Program-made: the position numbers and the translations under genes
Shown here: piece by piece, positions 1-8,891 of the stretch
Layout of the letters: every line of letters starts with the position of its first letter
Numbering within the stretch: the first letter of the stretch is position 1
NCBI RefSeq assembly: GCF_000802245.2
Contig: NZ_CP021080.1
Span: 4,340,001-4,404,000 of the forward strand
Length of the DNA stretch: 64,000 nt
Reading direction: 5' to 3'
DNA from: Streptomyces pluripotens
GTDB taxonomy: Bacteria; Actinomycetota; Actinomycetes; Streptomycetales; Streptomycetaceae
The notes under the pieces: generated by a model
What the model was told of the DNA's origin: nothing
Database searches by the model: none
Seen by the model: only the letters and a program-made list of their open reading frames with translations

Positions 1-2
1 GA

Positions 3-1469
3 TTGGACCTGCCTGGGTTCCCCAAGGGGCTGGACACCGTCATCGGGCCGCTGTCGGGCGGCGAGCGGCGCCGGATCGCGCTCGCCAAGCTGCTCATCGA
101 GGAACAAGACCTGATCGTCCTGGACGAGCCCACCAACCATCTGGACGTCGAGGGCATCGCCTGGCTCGCCCGGCACCTGGGCAAGCGGCGTTCGGCGCTG
201 GTGTGCGTGACGCACGACCGGTGGTTCCTGGACCAGGTCTGCACCCGCATGTGGGACGTGCAGCGCGGCGCCGTCTACGAGTACGAGGGAGGCTACTCCG
301 ACTACGTCTTCGCGCGGGCGGAGCGTGAGCGGATCGCGGCCACCGAGGAGGCCAAGCGGCAGAACCTCATCAGGAAGGAGCTGGCCTGGCTGCGGCGCGG
401 GGCTCCCGCCCGTACCTCCAAGCCGCGCTTCCGGGTCGAGGCGGCCAACGAGCTGATCGCCGACGTACCGCCGCCCCGGGACCGCAGCGAGCTGATGAAG
501 TTCGCCTCCTCCCGGCTGGGCAAGACGGTCTTCGATCTGGAAGACATCACCGTGCAGGCCGGGCCCAAGGTGCTTCTCAAACACGTCACCTGGCAGCTCG
601 GGCCGGGCGACCGGATCGGTCTCGTCGGGGTCAACGGCGCAGGCAAGACCTCCCTGCTGCGCGCCATGGCCGCGGCGGCCCGTACGGAGGGCGAGGAGCA
701 GCCGGCCGGCGGACGCATCGCCGTCGGAAAGACGGTCCGGCTCGCCTACCTCTCCCAGGAGGTCTCCGAACTCGATCCCGCCTGGCGGGTCCTGGAGGCC
801 GTCCAGCAGGTCCGCGAGCGCGTCGACCTCGGCAAGGGACGCGAGATGACCGCCGGTCAGCTGTGCGAGACGTTCGGTTTCAACAAGGAGAAGCAGTGGA
901 CGCCGGTGGGAGACCTCTCCGGCGGTGAGCGCCGCCGGATCCAGCTGCTGCGCCTCCTCATGGACGAGCCCAACGTCCTTTTCCTGGACGAGCCCACCAA
1001 CGATCTCGACATCGAGACCCTCACCCAGCTCGAAGACCTCCTCGACGGCTGGCCCGGTTCGATGATCGTCATCTCCCACGACCGGTTCTTCGTCGAGCGC
1101 ACCACCGACCGGGTCTTCGCTCTCCTCGGCGACGGCACCCTGCGGATGCTGCCGCGCGGGATCGACGAGTACCTGGAACGGCGGCAGCGCATGGAGGAGG
1201 CGGTGGCGGCTCAGTCCGCCGCTGCGACGCCCAAGCCGGCCACGTCGGAGAAGAGCGCCGCCGACCAGCGCGCTGCGAAGAAGGAACTCCAGAAGATCGA
1301 GCGCCAGTTGGACAAGATCTCCGAGAAGGAATCCACACTGCACGCCCAGATCGCGGAGAACGCCACCGACTTCGCCAAGGTGGCTGACCTGGATGCCCGG
1401 TTGCGGGACCTCGCCGGAGAGCGTGAGGAACTGGAGTTGCGCTGGCTGGAGTTGGCGGAGGACGCGTAA
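3..1469 (+). CDS. ABC-F family ATP-binding protein (5' end cut by window)
   Basis: Soluble ABC-F protein with two nucleotide-binding domains and no membrane segment; the family binds the ribosome or acts in antibiotic protection. The window opens inside the first domain: its signature motif LSGGERRRIALAKLL is at the start, followed by Walker B and the D-loop (VLDEPTNHLD). After the linker, the second domain has a complete Walker A (GVNGAGKTS), a second LSGGERRRIQLL and LDEPTNDLD. The last ~90 residues are Ala/Lys/Glu-rich and predicted coiled coil, as in Uup-like members. 488 residues are visible; the first Walker A lies upstream of the window. Which ABC-F subfamily (housekeeping Uup/EttA or resistance type) cannot be fixed without the N-terminus. 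Confidence 0.93.
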   Translation: MDLPGFPKGLDTVIGPLSGGERRRIALAKLLIEEQDLIVLDEPTNHLDVEGIAWLARHLGKRRSALVCVTHDRWFLDQVCTRMWDVQRGAVYEYEGGYSDYVFARAERERIAATEEAKRQNLIRKELAWLRRGAPARTSKPRFRVEAANELIADVPPPRDRSELMKFASSRLGKTVFDLEDITVQAGPKVLLKHVTWQLGPGDRIGLVGVNGAGKTSLLRAMAAAARTEGEEQPAGGRIAVGKTVRLAYLSQEVSELDPAWRVLEAVQQVRERVDLGKGREMTAGQLCETFGFNKEKQWTPVGDLSGGERRRIQLLRLLMDEPNVLFLDEPTNDLDIETLTQLEDLLDGWPGSMIVISHDRFFVERTTDRVFALLGDGTLRMLPRGIDEYLERRQRMEEAVAAQSAAATPKPATSEKSAADQRAAKKELQKIERQLDKISEKESTLHAQIAENATDFAKVADLDARLRDLAGEREELELRWLELAEDA

Positions 1470-1573
1470 GGGGGCGCGCAACTCGGGGCGTGCAGTGCGG
1501 GGTCGGGACATCCCGTCGACGTGAATCGGCCACTGTGCGCCCCCACTTCACCACACGATGTCCGGCTTTCCAG

Positions 1574-1619
1574 CGCCCCCTCCGCGCAACGCCGTAGTGT
1601 GCGGCGCGTGGAGGGGGCG
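1574..1619 (+). terminator. GC-rich hairpin downstream of the ABC-F gene
   Basis: Perfect 10-bp arms (1574-1583 and 1610-1619, CGCCCCCTCC paired with GGAGGGGGCG), with an inner GCGC/GCGC helix after a 2-nt bulge. It lies about 105 nt past the ABC-F stop, has no following T run, and is the only structure noted in the 335-base gene-free stretch 1470-1804. That stretch must also hold the promoter of the next gene. Confidence 0.45.
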
Positions 1620-1804
1620 TGGGGGCGCGTAGCAACGCCATCACGAGCGGGTCCTCCCTTGGAAACAGCGGTTCCTCCGGTCCCGTCCGCCATCGGTCCC
1701 GGGTGGTAGAAAAGGCCGTCTGTGAACTTTCTGAGGACGACCTTGCGTCCATCACACACCTCAGGGCGTGGCTAAGAATCAGTGAACGAGGGGGAAGAGC
1801 GCTG

Positions 1805-3556
1805 ATGACTCAGCCGCCCAACCAGCCGCCCCACGGCGGATTCGGGCCGCCACCGGACCACCAGCCGCAGGGCGGTGGTTTCGGCGCGCCCACCACATCT
1901 CCTCCCCCGCACCCCGGGCTCCCGCCGCAGCAGCCACAGCCCGGTTACGGCTACCCCCAGCAGCCGGGCCCGTACGGGGCACCCGCCGCCCCCGGTACGC
2001 CGGGCCCCTACGGCTACCCCCAGCAGCCCCAGCAGCCGGGTTACGGCTACCCGGCGCAGCCGCCGACCGTGCCGGCGAACCCCTGGTCCGGGCAGGGCGG
2101 GGACGGCCGCCGGAACAGGACCGCGCTGTCCGTCGTCGTCGCGGCGGTCGTCGCCATCGCGTTGATCATCGGTGGCGGCATCTGGTACGCCAAGTCCTCC
2201 GGGGGCGACGGCAAGAAACACGACACCGGCACCTCGACCGGCAGCACGGGTGGCAAGGACGGTACCGGCGGTACCTCTGGCGGCTCTTCCACCGGAGGCA
2301 CGGAGAAGGCGCCGGCCGACTCCGCCTCCAGCGTGCTGTTCAAGATCCCGATGCCCAAGACGGACGGCTTGGGCATCACGTCGGGCTCCTGGCTCACGGA
2401 CAAGGTGTACGCCAAGAGCGGCATCGCCGAGATCGTCGGCTACGACCCCGCCAAGGGGAGCAAGCTGTGGACGGTCAAGCTGCCCGGGCCGATCTGCTCA
2501 GCCAGCAGCCACGTCACCTCCGACAACCGGACGGCGGTCGTCTTCCGGCCGAGGACGCCCGCGAAGAACACCTCGGTGGGCTGCACCCGGATCGCCGCGA
2601 TCGACCTCGACGCGGGCAAGGCGCTGTGGATGAAGTCGGTCAAGACCGGTGACGTCCTGATGGACTTCTCCCATGTGACGGTCGGCCAGCGCACCGTCGC
2701 GGCCGGCGGCCTTGCCGGCGGAACCGCCCTCGACATCGATTCCGGCAAGCTGCTGTGGCGGCCGAAGCCGGACGGGACCTGCCGCGACCTGGGCTACGGC
2801 GGAGGTGCCAAGCTGGTCGCCGTACGCACGTGCGACCCGTACGGCAACGAGCAGCTGCACATTCAGACCATCGGCCCTGGGACGGGGAAGGTGATCTCCG
2901 ACTACACGATGCCCTCGGGCATTGAGGACGCGTCCGTCGTCTCCACCGACCCGCTGGTGGTGGCGGCCGACGTCGGCCACAGCGCGGGCGACGGCAGCGG
3001 GGTGTCGGACTACTTCTCCATCGACAACACGACCGGCAGACTGCGCACCCGCATCTCCGCGCCCGGCGACACCTACGCGGGTCGCTGCAACGGCATCTCC
3101 CACAGCGAGGACTGCAAGGGGATCGTTGTCGGCAACGACAGGCTGTACCTGGCCACCGAGCGGCACGACGGCAACGTCGAGTACAGCAAGACCAACGAGA
3201 TCGTCGCTTTCGACCTGGACACGGGCAAGCAGACCGGCCAGCGTGCCGCAGCCGGTGACGGCTACGCGCTGTACCCGCTGCGCATGGACGGCGGCAACCT
3301 GCTGGCCTACAAGTCTCCGCCGTACGACAAGGGCGGCCAGATCGTCAGCATCGACGGCGGCAGCTTCCAGACGACCAAGCTGATGGAGAACCCCGCCACG
3401 CGGTCCGTGCGGATGGCGGAGGCCCACATGCTGCCGGAGTTCGCGGAGATCCGCTTCGGGCATGGCCGCCTCTACATGTCGGCGGTGTTCGCCAAGAGGG
3501 TGGACACCGAGCACGGCGGGGGGTATCTGGTGTTGGCGTTCGGCACGGGCGACTGA
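1805..3556 (+). CDS. Membrane-anchored PQQ-like beta-propeller protein
   Basis: 583 residues. An N-terminal ~100-residue cytoplasmic segment is rich in Pro, Gln, Gly and Tyr (repeated GYPQQP-type units), followed by one hydrophobic span (VVVAAVVAIALIIGGGIWYA, about residues 110-135), a Gly/Ser/Thr-rich linker and a ~370-residue extracytoplasmic domain with recurring 'D.DTGK..W'-type strands typical of PQQ-like (WD40/YVTN-like) propellers. The start is the ATG at 1805, preceded by GAGGGGGAAGAG; the in-frame upstream codons have no ribosome site. Streptomyces encode several such proteins with a proline-rich tail, possibly receptor or scaffold modules; the ligand is unknown. It is monocistronic, bounded downstream by a strong terminator. 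Confidence 0.82.
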   Translation: MTQPPNQPPHGGFGPPPDHQPQGGGFGAPTTSPPPHPGLPPQQPQPGYGYPQQPGPYGAPAAPGTPGPYGYPQQPQQPGYGYPAQPPTVPANPWSGQGGDGRRNRTALSVVVAAVVAIALIIGGGIWYAKSSGGDGKKHDTGTSTGSTGGKDGTGGTSGGSSTGGTEKAPADSASSVLFKIPMPKTDGLGITSGSWLTDKVYAKSGIAEIVGYDPAKGSKLWTVKLPGPICSASSHVTSDNRTAVVFRPRTPAKNTSVGCTRIAAIDLDAGKALWMKSVKTGDVLMDFSHVTVGQRTVAAGGLAGGTALDIDSGKLLWRPKPDGTCRDLGYGGGAKLVAVRTCDPYGNEQLHIQTIGPGTGKVISDYTMPSGIEDASVVSTDPLVVAADVGHSAGDGSGVSDYFSIDNTTGRLRTRISAPGDTYAGRCNGISHSEDCKGIVVGNDRLYLATERHDGNVEYSKTNEIVAFDLDTGKQTGQRAAAGDGYALYPLRMDGGNLLAYKSPPYDKGGQIVSIDGGSFQTTKLMENPATRSVRMAEAHMLPEFAEIRFGHGRLYMSAVFAKRVDTEHGGGYLVLAFGTGD

Positions 3557-3603
3557 CCTGCCGTCGGCACCGCTGCTGGTCCCGCCCGAATGGGTGCCTT
3601 ACC

Positions 3604-3642
3604 GAGAAGTGCCCCGGATTTCATTGATCCGGGGCACTTCTC
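3604..3642 (+). terminator. Perfect 16-bp intrinsic terminator hairpin
   Basis: Arms 3604-3619 and 3627-3642 are exact reverse complements (core AAGTGCCCCGGAT) around a 7-nt loop (TTCATTG). It sits 48 nt after the beta-propeller stop and 138 nt before the next gene. No long T run follows, which is common in high-GC actinobacteria. Confidence 0.8.
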
Positions 3643-3779
3643 ACCATAGCGGCAGCAAGACGTCGAACAAGCGTGTAGCTTCCGGGGACATGAAGGGCGG
3701 GGGCCGGGGGCCCTCTGTCCTTGCGGGCCGGTGGGCGTCCATAGTGAGGGCATCCACCGGGAGACTGGGGGGTTGCTCT

Positions 3780-4472
3780 ATGGGAGTACGGCTCATGGTC
3801 GTCGACGACCATCGCCTGCTCGCCGAGGCGCTGGCGTCGGCGCTCAAACTGCGCGGGCACCGGGTGCTCGCGGCGGCGGCACCGGCTGCGGGTGCCGCGG
3901 ACCTGGTGATCGCGCGGGCACCGGAGGTGTGCCTGCTGGGCACGGCGGTGCCGGCCGAGCCGGGAGTCTTCGATCCGGTGGCGAAGATCAAGCGGGAGCG
4001 GCCGCAGGTGGCGGTCCTGGTGCTGGGCCCGGTGCCGTCTCCGCGGGGTATCGCGGCGGCCTTCGCCGCGGGCGCGTCCGGGTACGTACGGCACGACGAG
4101 CGGATCGAGGGGGTCGAACGGTCCATCATGAAGGCCCGGGCGGGCGAGGCAGCGGTGGCTCCGCAGTTGCTCCAGGCCGCGTTCGCCGAGCTGCTCAATC
4201 CGGCGGCCCAGCCCGACGACGAGGCCCAACGGCTGCTGGAGATGCTCACGCCGCGTGAGGTGGAGGTGCTGGTGCGGGTGGCTGATGGGGAGGACACTCG
4301 GCTGATCGCGGCAGGGATGGGGATCGCGCCGAGCACCGCGCGTACGCACGTGCAGCGGGTGCTGATGAAGCTGGGAGTGGGGTCGCGGTTGGAGGCGGCG
4401 GCGCTGGCGGCGAGGACCGGCCTCCTGGACCGGGCCGGGGCGCTGCGGCACGTGGCGGGGCCGGAGACGTGA
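3780..4472 (+). CDS. Atypical LuxR/NarL-type response regulator
   Basis: 230 residues: receiver-like domain (1-125) and a C-terminal LuxR helix-turn-helix (about 157-215; LTPREVEVLVRVADG...STARTHVQRVLMKLG). The acidic pair is present (VVDDH, D9-D10), but the phosphoacceptor position in 'PEVCLLG' is Gly54 instead of Asp, and the usual Lys of the 'GYLLKD' motif is missing ('GYVRHDE'). It is therefore probably not phosphorylated conventionally and may be controlled by a ligand or by abundance. The ATG at 3780 was chosen because it opens directly into the receiver beta-1 strand. No histidine kinase gene is adjacent, so it is an orphan. Target genes unknown. Confidence 0.88.
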   Translation: MGVRLMVVDDHRLLAEALASALKLRGHRVLAAAAPAAGAADLVIARAPEVCLLGTAVPAEPGVFDPVAKIKRERPQVAVLVLGPVPSPRGIAAAFAAGASGYVRHDERIEGVERSIMKARAGEAAVAPQLLQAAFAELLNPAAQPDDEAQRLLEMLTPREVEVLVRVADGEDTRLIAAGMGIAPSTARTHVQRVLMKLGVGSRLEAAALAARTGLLDRAGALRHVAGPET

Positions 4473-4571
4473 CGGCCTCCGGCACCCGCCGGAGGTCGGA
4501 CGCTGCGGATGCCGGTCTGACGGGTGCGGGGAGCCGGCAGCGGGCCGCCGCGTAACCGCCCTCACCTGCGC

Positions 4572-4925
4572 TCACCCGTGTTCGGAAGGCGGCTCCTGCT
4601 CCGCCGGCTCCTTCGCAGGGAGTGGAGGCGGAGTCGGGCGCAGCTTCAGCCACACGAGGAAGAAGACGCCCAGCAGGAGCATCCCGATCCCGGTCCACAG
4701 GTTGACGTTCACACCCTCGGCCTTGTCGATGGCGGACTGGGAGTCGGTGATGCCGGTGAGCGTGACGATCACGCCGTAGAGCACGAACAGGCCGCCGATG
4801 ATGCGGCGCAGGTCGAAGATGCGGGCCGCGGTCGCGGACTCGGCCTCCAGCTCGGAGACCTCCTGGGCGATGTCCTCCTCGGTGTAGTGGTGGTGGCGGC
4901 CAGGGTGCTCGGGGTGCTCGGTCAT
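4572..4925 (-). CDS. Small two-span membrane protein, partner of the symporter
   Basis: 117 residues: a His-rich start (HPGRHHHYTEED), a short acidic helix, two hydrophobic spans (IIGGLFVLYGVIVTLTGI and GIGMLLLGVFFLVWLKL) and a Pro/Glu-rich tail. It starts 21 nt after the stop of the sodium:solute symporter on the same strand, so the two are very likely co-transcribed. Small membrane partners are known for several SSS-family carriers, but this family is not recognised with certainty and its role (subunit or stability factor) is inferred from position. Confidence 0.75.
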   Translation of the reverse strand: MTEHPEHPGRHHHYTEEDIAQEVSELEAESATAARIFDLRRIIGGLFVLYGVIVTLTGITDSQSAIDKAEGVNVNLWTGIGMLLLGVFFLVWLKLRPTPPPLPAKEPAEQEPPSEHG

Positions 4926-4946
4926 GGTTTCCTCGGTCCTCCCGCG

Positions 4947-6638
4947 TCAGAGCGAGAACGGGATGTAGCAGAGGGCGGCCAGGGCGATCGCGCCCCAGCC
5001 GAGCAGCGCGGGCCTGCGGTACCAGGCGTCGTCGCCGGCGGCGGGCGGTTCGGCCATGCCGGGGGACCGGGTGCCGTAGACCAGGCCTTGTAGTTCCTCG
5101 GTCGGCTTCGGGCTGGTGAACAGGGACACCACGAACATGACGACCGCACCGGCGACGAAGCCCGCGATCGCGGAGACGAAGTTGGCGCCCTGGTCGGAGG
5201 GGAGGGAGATGATGCCCTTCTTGTAGAAGACGAAGTAGTTGATCATCGCCGTGACGGTGCCCGCGAGCAGGCCCCAGAAGCCGGACTTGGCGGATGCGCG
5301 CTTCCAGAACATGCCGACGATGAAGACGGCGAACATCGGCACGTTGAAGAAGGAGAACAGCGTCTGCAGGTAGGCCATGATGTTCGAGAACGACGAGGCC
5401 AGGAACGCCGTGCCGATGGAGGCGCAGACGCCGACCACGGTGATCAGGCGGCCGAAGCGGACGTAGTAGGCGTCCTCGCGGCCGGGCACCGCGTACTTCT
5501 CCCAGATGTCGTTGGTGAAGACGGTGTTGAACGACGACACGTTGGCGGCCATGCCCGCCATGAACGCGGCGAGCAGACCGGTGACGGCGATGCCGAGCAC
5601 ACCGTTCGGCAGCAGGTCCTCCATCAGGTAGGGGATGGCGTCGTTGTACTGGTAGCCGGAGCCGGAGGTGCCGAAGCCCGGCACCAGCGCGGCGGCGACC
5701 AGGCCGGGGATCATCACGAGGAAGACGATGAAGATTTTCGGATAGGCGGCGATCAGGGGGGTCCGCTGACCCGCTGAGAGGTTCTTCGCGGACAGGGCGC
5801 GCTGCACCTCGGCGAAGTTGGTGGTCCAGTACCCGAACGAGAGCACGAAGCCGAGGCCGAGGACGATGGTCAGCCAGTTGGCGCCGAGCGGGTTGGCGGT
5901 GCCGACGCCGGTGCCGCCCCAGGCGGTCGTGAAGTTGCTGCCGTGGCTCGCGGTGAGCTTGTCGGTCAGGCCGCCCCAGCCGCCGGCCTTCTTCAGGCTC
6001 AGCGCGGTGATCGGGATGAGGGCGGCCAGGATCACGAAGAACTGCAGCACCTCGTTGTAGATCGCCGACGACAGACCGCCCAGGGTGATGTACGCGAGCA
6101 CGAAGGCGCCTGCGACCACGATGGCGACCCACTGCGGCCAGCCGAGCAGCGCCTCCACGACGATCGCGAGGGCGTAGAGGTTAACGCCTGCGATCAGGAC
6201 GGCGGCGAAGGCGAACAGGATCGAACTGAGCAGGTGGGCGCCCCGGTCGAAGCGCAGCAACAGGAACTCGGGGACCGAGCGGACCTTGCTGCCGTAGTAG
6301 AAGGGCATCATCACCAGGCCCAGGAAGACCATGGCGGGAATGGCACCGATCCAGTACCAGTGCACGGTGTAGGCGCCGTACTGCGCGCTGTTGGCTGCCA
6401 TGCCGAGGATCTCGGTGGCCGCCAGGTTCGCGGAGATGAAGGCGAGGCCCGTGATCCAGGCGGGCATCGAGCGGCCGGAGAGGAAGAAGTCGAGGCTGGT
6501 CTTCACCGAGCGGCGGGCCGCGAATCCGATGCCCAGGACGACGGCGAAGTAGATCGCCAGGATCGTGTAGTCCAGCCCGTTGGTGGGGAGCCGTAGTTCC
6601 GCCGCCAGGTGGGTGGGGGCGTGTGTGGGGGTCTGCAT
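4947..6638 (-). CDS. Sodium:solute symporter (SSS family), probable sugar carrier
   Basis: 563 residues with about 13-14 hydrophobic spans, the normal size for SSS (SGLT/PutP) carriers that couple Na+ entry to uptake of sugars, amino acids or organic acids. The N-terminal span runs into ARRSVKTSLDFFLSGRSMPAW, the family's conserved first loop (SGR-W), followed by GLAFISANLAATEILG. The ATG at 6636-6638 starts just ahead of the first span. It is transcribed away from galT with a 178-nt shared control region, so galactose or a related sugar is the natural substrate guess. That assignment is from context only; the sequence shows SSS family but not specificity. Confidence 0.88.
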   Translation of the reverse strand: MQTPTHAPTHLAAELRLPTNGLDYTILAIYFAVVLGIGFAARRSVKTSLDFFLSGRSMPAWITGLAFISANLAATEILGMAANSAQYGAYTVHWYWIGAIPAMVFLGLVMMPFYYGSKVRSVPEFLLLRFDRGAHLLSSILFAFAAVLIAGVNLYALAIVVEALLGWPQWVAIVVAGAFVLAYITLGGLSSAIYNEVLQFFVILAALIPITALSLKKAGGWGGLTDKLTASHGSNFTTAWGGTGVGTANPLGANWLTIVLGLGFVLSFGYWTTNFAEVQRALSAKNLSAGQRTPLIAAYPKIFIVFLVMIPGLVAAALVPGFGTSGSGYQYNDAIPYLMEDLLPNGVLGIAVTGLLAAFMAGMAANVSSFNTVFTNDIWEKYAVPGREDAYYVRFGRLITVVGVCASIGTAFLASSFSNIMAYLQTLFSFFNVPMFAVFIVGMFWKRASAKSGFWGLLAGTVTAMINYFVFYKKGIISLPSDQGANFVSAIAGFVAGAVVMFVVSLFTSPKPTEELQGLVYGTRSPGMAEPPAAGDDAWYRRPALLGWGAIALAALCYIPFSL

Positions 6639-6724
6639 GAGAACTCGCTTCGTCGCGCGAACTGAGCCAGAGCGGAACCTGCACCTCCGCATCCCGTCAT
6701 TGAACACGCCGCATGACGGACTTT

Positions 6725-6781
6725 GTTTGATTGTGATGGGCCTGGGTGTGGTCGAGTTGTGGTCTGTTGTGTTTGATTGTG
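6725..6781 (+). promoter_or_regulatory. Repeated operator-like motifs in the gal control region
   Basis: An 11-nt direct repeat GTTTGATTGTG occurs at 6725-6735 and 6771-6781, with several more TTGTGG/TGTGG units between them. The patch is strikingly T/G-rich on the plus strand compared with its surroundings and ends 36 nt before the galT start. Established: the Streptomyces gal operon is driven by a galactose-dependent, glucose-sensitive promoter (galP1) just upstream of galT whose operator consists of repeated short direct repeats. Inference: this is that operator; it may also serve the divergent symporter gene. Confidence 0.62.
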
Positions 6782-6816
6782 TTGAGCGATGGGGTGGTGC
6801 CGAACAAGGAGCCCGC

Positions 6817-7926
6817 GTGAAGAGGACCTCGACCCAGCTGGCCGACGGTCGTGAGCTGATCTACTTCGACCTCCGTGACGACACCGTGCGGGACGCGGTC
6901 GACCGCCGCCCGTTGGGCCGTACGGTCACCACGTCCGAGATCCGCCACGACCCGCTACTCGGCGACTCGGTCGCCGTCGCCTCGCACCGCCAGGGCCGCA
7001 CGTACCATCCGCCGGCCGACGAATGTCCCCTCTGCCCGACACGGGGGGACCGGCTCAGCGAGATCCCGGACTCGACGTACGACGTGGTCGTCTTCGAGAA
7101 CCGCTTCCCGTCCCTCGCCGGCGACTCTGGGCGCTGCGAGGTCGTGTGCTTCACCTCCGACCACGACGCCTCGTTCGCCGACCTCACCGAAGACCAGGCG
7201 CGTCTGGTGCTGGACGCCTGGACGGATCGCACCTCGGAGCTGTCCCAGCTGCCCTCCGTCCAACAGGTCTTCTGCTTCGAGAACCGGGGCGCCGAAATCG
7301 GTGTGACCCTGGGCCACCCGCACGGGCAGATCTACGCCTACCCCTTCACCACCCCCCGCACCGCGCTGATGCTCCGCTCGCTGTCCGCCCACAAGGAGGC
7401 GACCGGTGGGGACAACCTGTTCGACGCCGTCCTGGAGCGGGAACTCGCCGGAACGCGGGTCGTCCTTGAGGGTGAACACTGGGCGGCCTTCGTGCCGTAC
7501 GCTGCGCACTGGCCGTACGAGGTCCACGTGTACCCCAAGCGCCGTGTGCCCGATCTGCTGGCCCTCGGCGAGGCGGCACGCACAGAATTCCCCCAGATCT
7601 ATCTGGAACTCTTGAGGCGCTTCGACCGGATCTTCGCCAAGCGGGACGGAGGGGAGAGCACCGTGCGGGACGCAGCCGGGAACCCAGGGGGAGCACCGCC
7701 CACGCCGTACATCGCGGCCTGGCACCAGGCCCCGTTCGGCGCGCTGGAGGAGTTCGGCGGTGTCCTGCGGGACGACTTCGCGCTGCACCTTGAGCTTTTC
7801 ACCGTCCGCCGTACTTCCGGCAAGCTCAAGTTTCTCGCGGGTTCGGAGTCTGGCATGAGCGTGTTCATCAACGACGTGCCGCCGGAGCGCGCGGCCGAGC
7901 GACTGCGAGAGGTAGCGAGTTCATGA
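6817..7926 (+). CDS. galT: Galactose-1-phosphate uridylyltransferase
   Basis: 369 residues, normal length for GalT of the HIT superfamily. It exchanges UMP between UDP-glucose and galactose-1-phosphate in the Leloir pathway. Visible motifs: the N-terminal metal-binding pair in DECPLCP, NRFPS, and the active-site H-x-H-x-Q in [11 protein letters not shown]. The GTG at 6817 has AAGGAG 5 nt upstream; the frame extends further up but through the operator region. First gene of galTEK; its stop overlaps the galE start (ATGA). Confidence 0.96.
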   Translation: MKRTSTQLADGRELIYFDLRDDTVRDAVDRRPLGRTVTTSEIRHDPLLGDSVAVASHRQGRTYHPPADECPLCPTRGDRLSEIPDSTYDVVVFENRFPSLAGDSGRCEVVCFTSDHDASFADLTEDQARLVLDAWTDRTSELSQLPSVQQVFCFENRGAEIGVTLGHPHGQIYAYPFTTPRTALMLRSLSAHKEATGGDNLFDAVLERELAGTRVVLEGEHWAAFVPYAAHWPYEVHVYPKRRVPDLLALGEAARTEFPQIYLELLRRFDRIFAKRDGGESTVRDAAGNPGGAPPTPYIAAWHQAPFGALEEFGGVLRDDFALHLELFTVRRTSGKLKFLAGSESGMSVFINDVPPERAAERLREVASS

Positions 7927-8891
7927 AGTACCTGGTGACGGGTGGCGCGGGTTACGTCGGCAGCGTGGTGGCCCAGCACCTGTTGGAGGCCGGCCACGAG
8001 GTCACCGTCCTCGACAATCTCTCCACCGGCTTCCGCGAGGGCGTTCCGGCCGGGGCCGGGTTCGTCGAGGGCGACATCCGTGACGCCGCGAAGTGGCTCG
8101 ACTCCTCCTACGACGGCGTGCTGCACTTCGCCGCCTTCTCGCAGGTCGGCGAGTCGGTGGTGAAGCCGGAGAAATACTGGGACAACAACGTGTCCGGCAG
8201 CATGGCCCTGCTCGCTGCGATGCGTGAAACGGGCGTCCGCAAGCTGGTCTTCTCCTCGACGGCGGCCACGTACGGCGAACCCGAGCAGCTCCCGATCGCC
8301 GAGACCGCCCCGACGAAGCCGACCAACCCCTACGGCGCCTCCAAGCTCGCCGTCGACCACATGATCACCAGCGAGGCGAACGCCCATGGCCTGGCCGCGG
8401 TCTCCCTACGCTACTTCAACGTGGCCGGCGCATACGGCGCGTACGGTGAGCGCCACGATCCCGAGTCGCACCTGATCCCGCTGGTTCTCCAGGTCGCCCA
8501 GGGCCGCCGTGAGGCGATCTCCGTCTACGGCGACGACTACCCGACCCCAGACGGCACCTGCGTCCGCGACTACATCCACGTCGCGGACCTGGCGGAGGCC
8601 CACCTGCTGGCCCTGGCGGCGGCGCGCCCGGGGGAGCACCTGATCTGCAACCTCGGCAACGGCAACGGCTTCTCCGTCCGCGAGGTCGTCGAGACCGTCC
8701 GCAAGGTTACCGGCCATCCGATCCCCGAGGTCGTCGCCCCGCGCCGGGGCGGCGACCCGGCGGTCCTGGTCGCCTCAGCGGACACGGCCCAGGAGAAGCT
8801 CGGTTGGAACCCCTCCCGCGCGGACCTCGCGGGCATCGTCGCGGACGCCTGGGAGTTCGTCCGGCACAACGCAGGCAACCGGGAGCAGTAG
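7923..8891 (+). CDS. galE: UDP-glucose 4-epimerase
   Basis: 322 residues, short-chain dehydrogenase/reductase fold. It interconverts UDP-galactose and UDP-glucose using bound NAD. The N-terminal glycine motif is TGGAGYVGS, the catalytic Ser/Tyr/Lys are in [10 protein letters not shown] and [11 protein letters not shown] (Y-x3-K), and substrate contacts are expected near RYFNVAGA and [10 protein letters not shown]. The ATG at 7923 overlaps the galT stop by 4 nt and its TAG shares one base with the galK GTG, so the three are translationally coupled. Confidence 0.96.
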   Translation: MKYLVTGGAGYVGSVVAQHLLEAGHEVTVLDNLSTGFREGVPAGAGFVEGDIRDAAKWLDSSYDGVLHFAAFSQVGESVVKPEKYWDNNVSGSMALLAAMRETGVRKLVFSSTAATYGEPEQLPIAETAPTKPTNPYGASKLAVDHMITSEANAHGLAAVSLRYFNVAGAYGAYGERHDPESHLIPLVLQVAQGRREAISVYGDDYPTPDGTCVRDYIHVADLAEAHLLALAAARPGEHLICNLGNGNGFSVREVVETVRKVTGHPIPEVVAPRRGGDPAVLVASADTAQEKLGWNPSRADLAGIVADAWEFVRHNAGNREQ

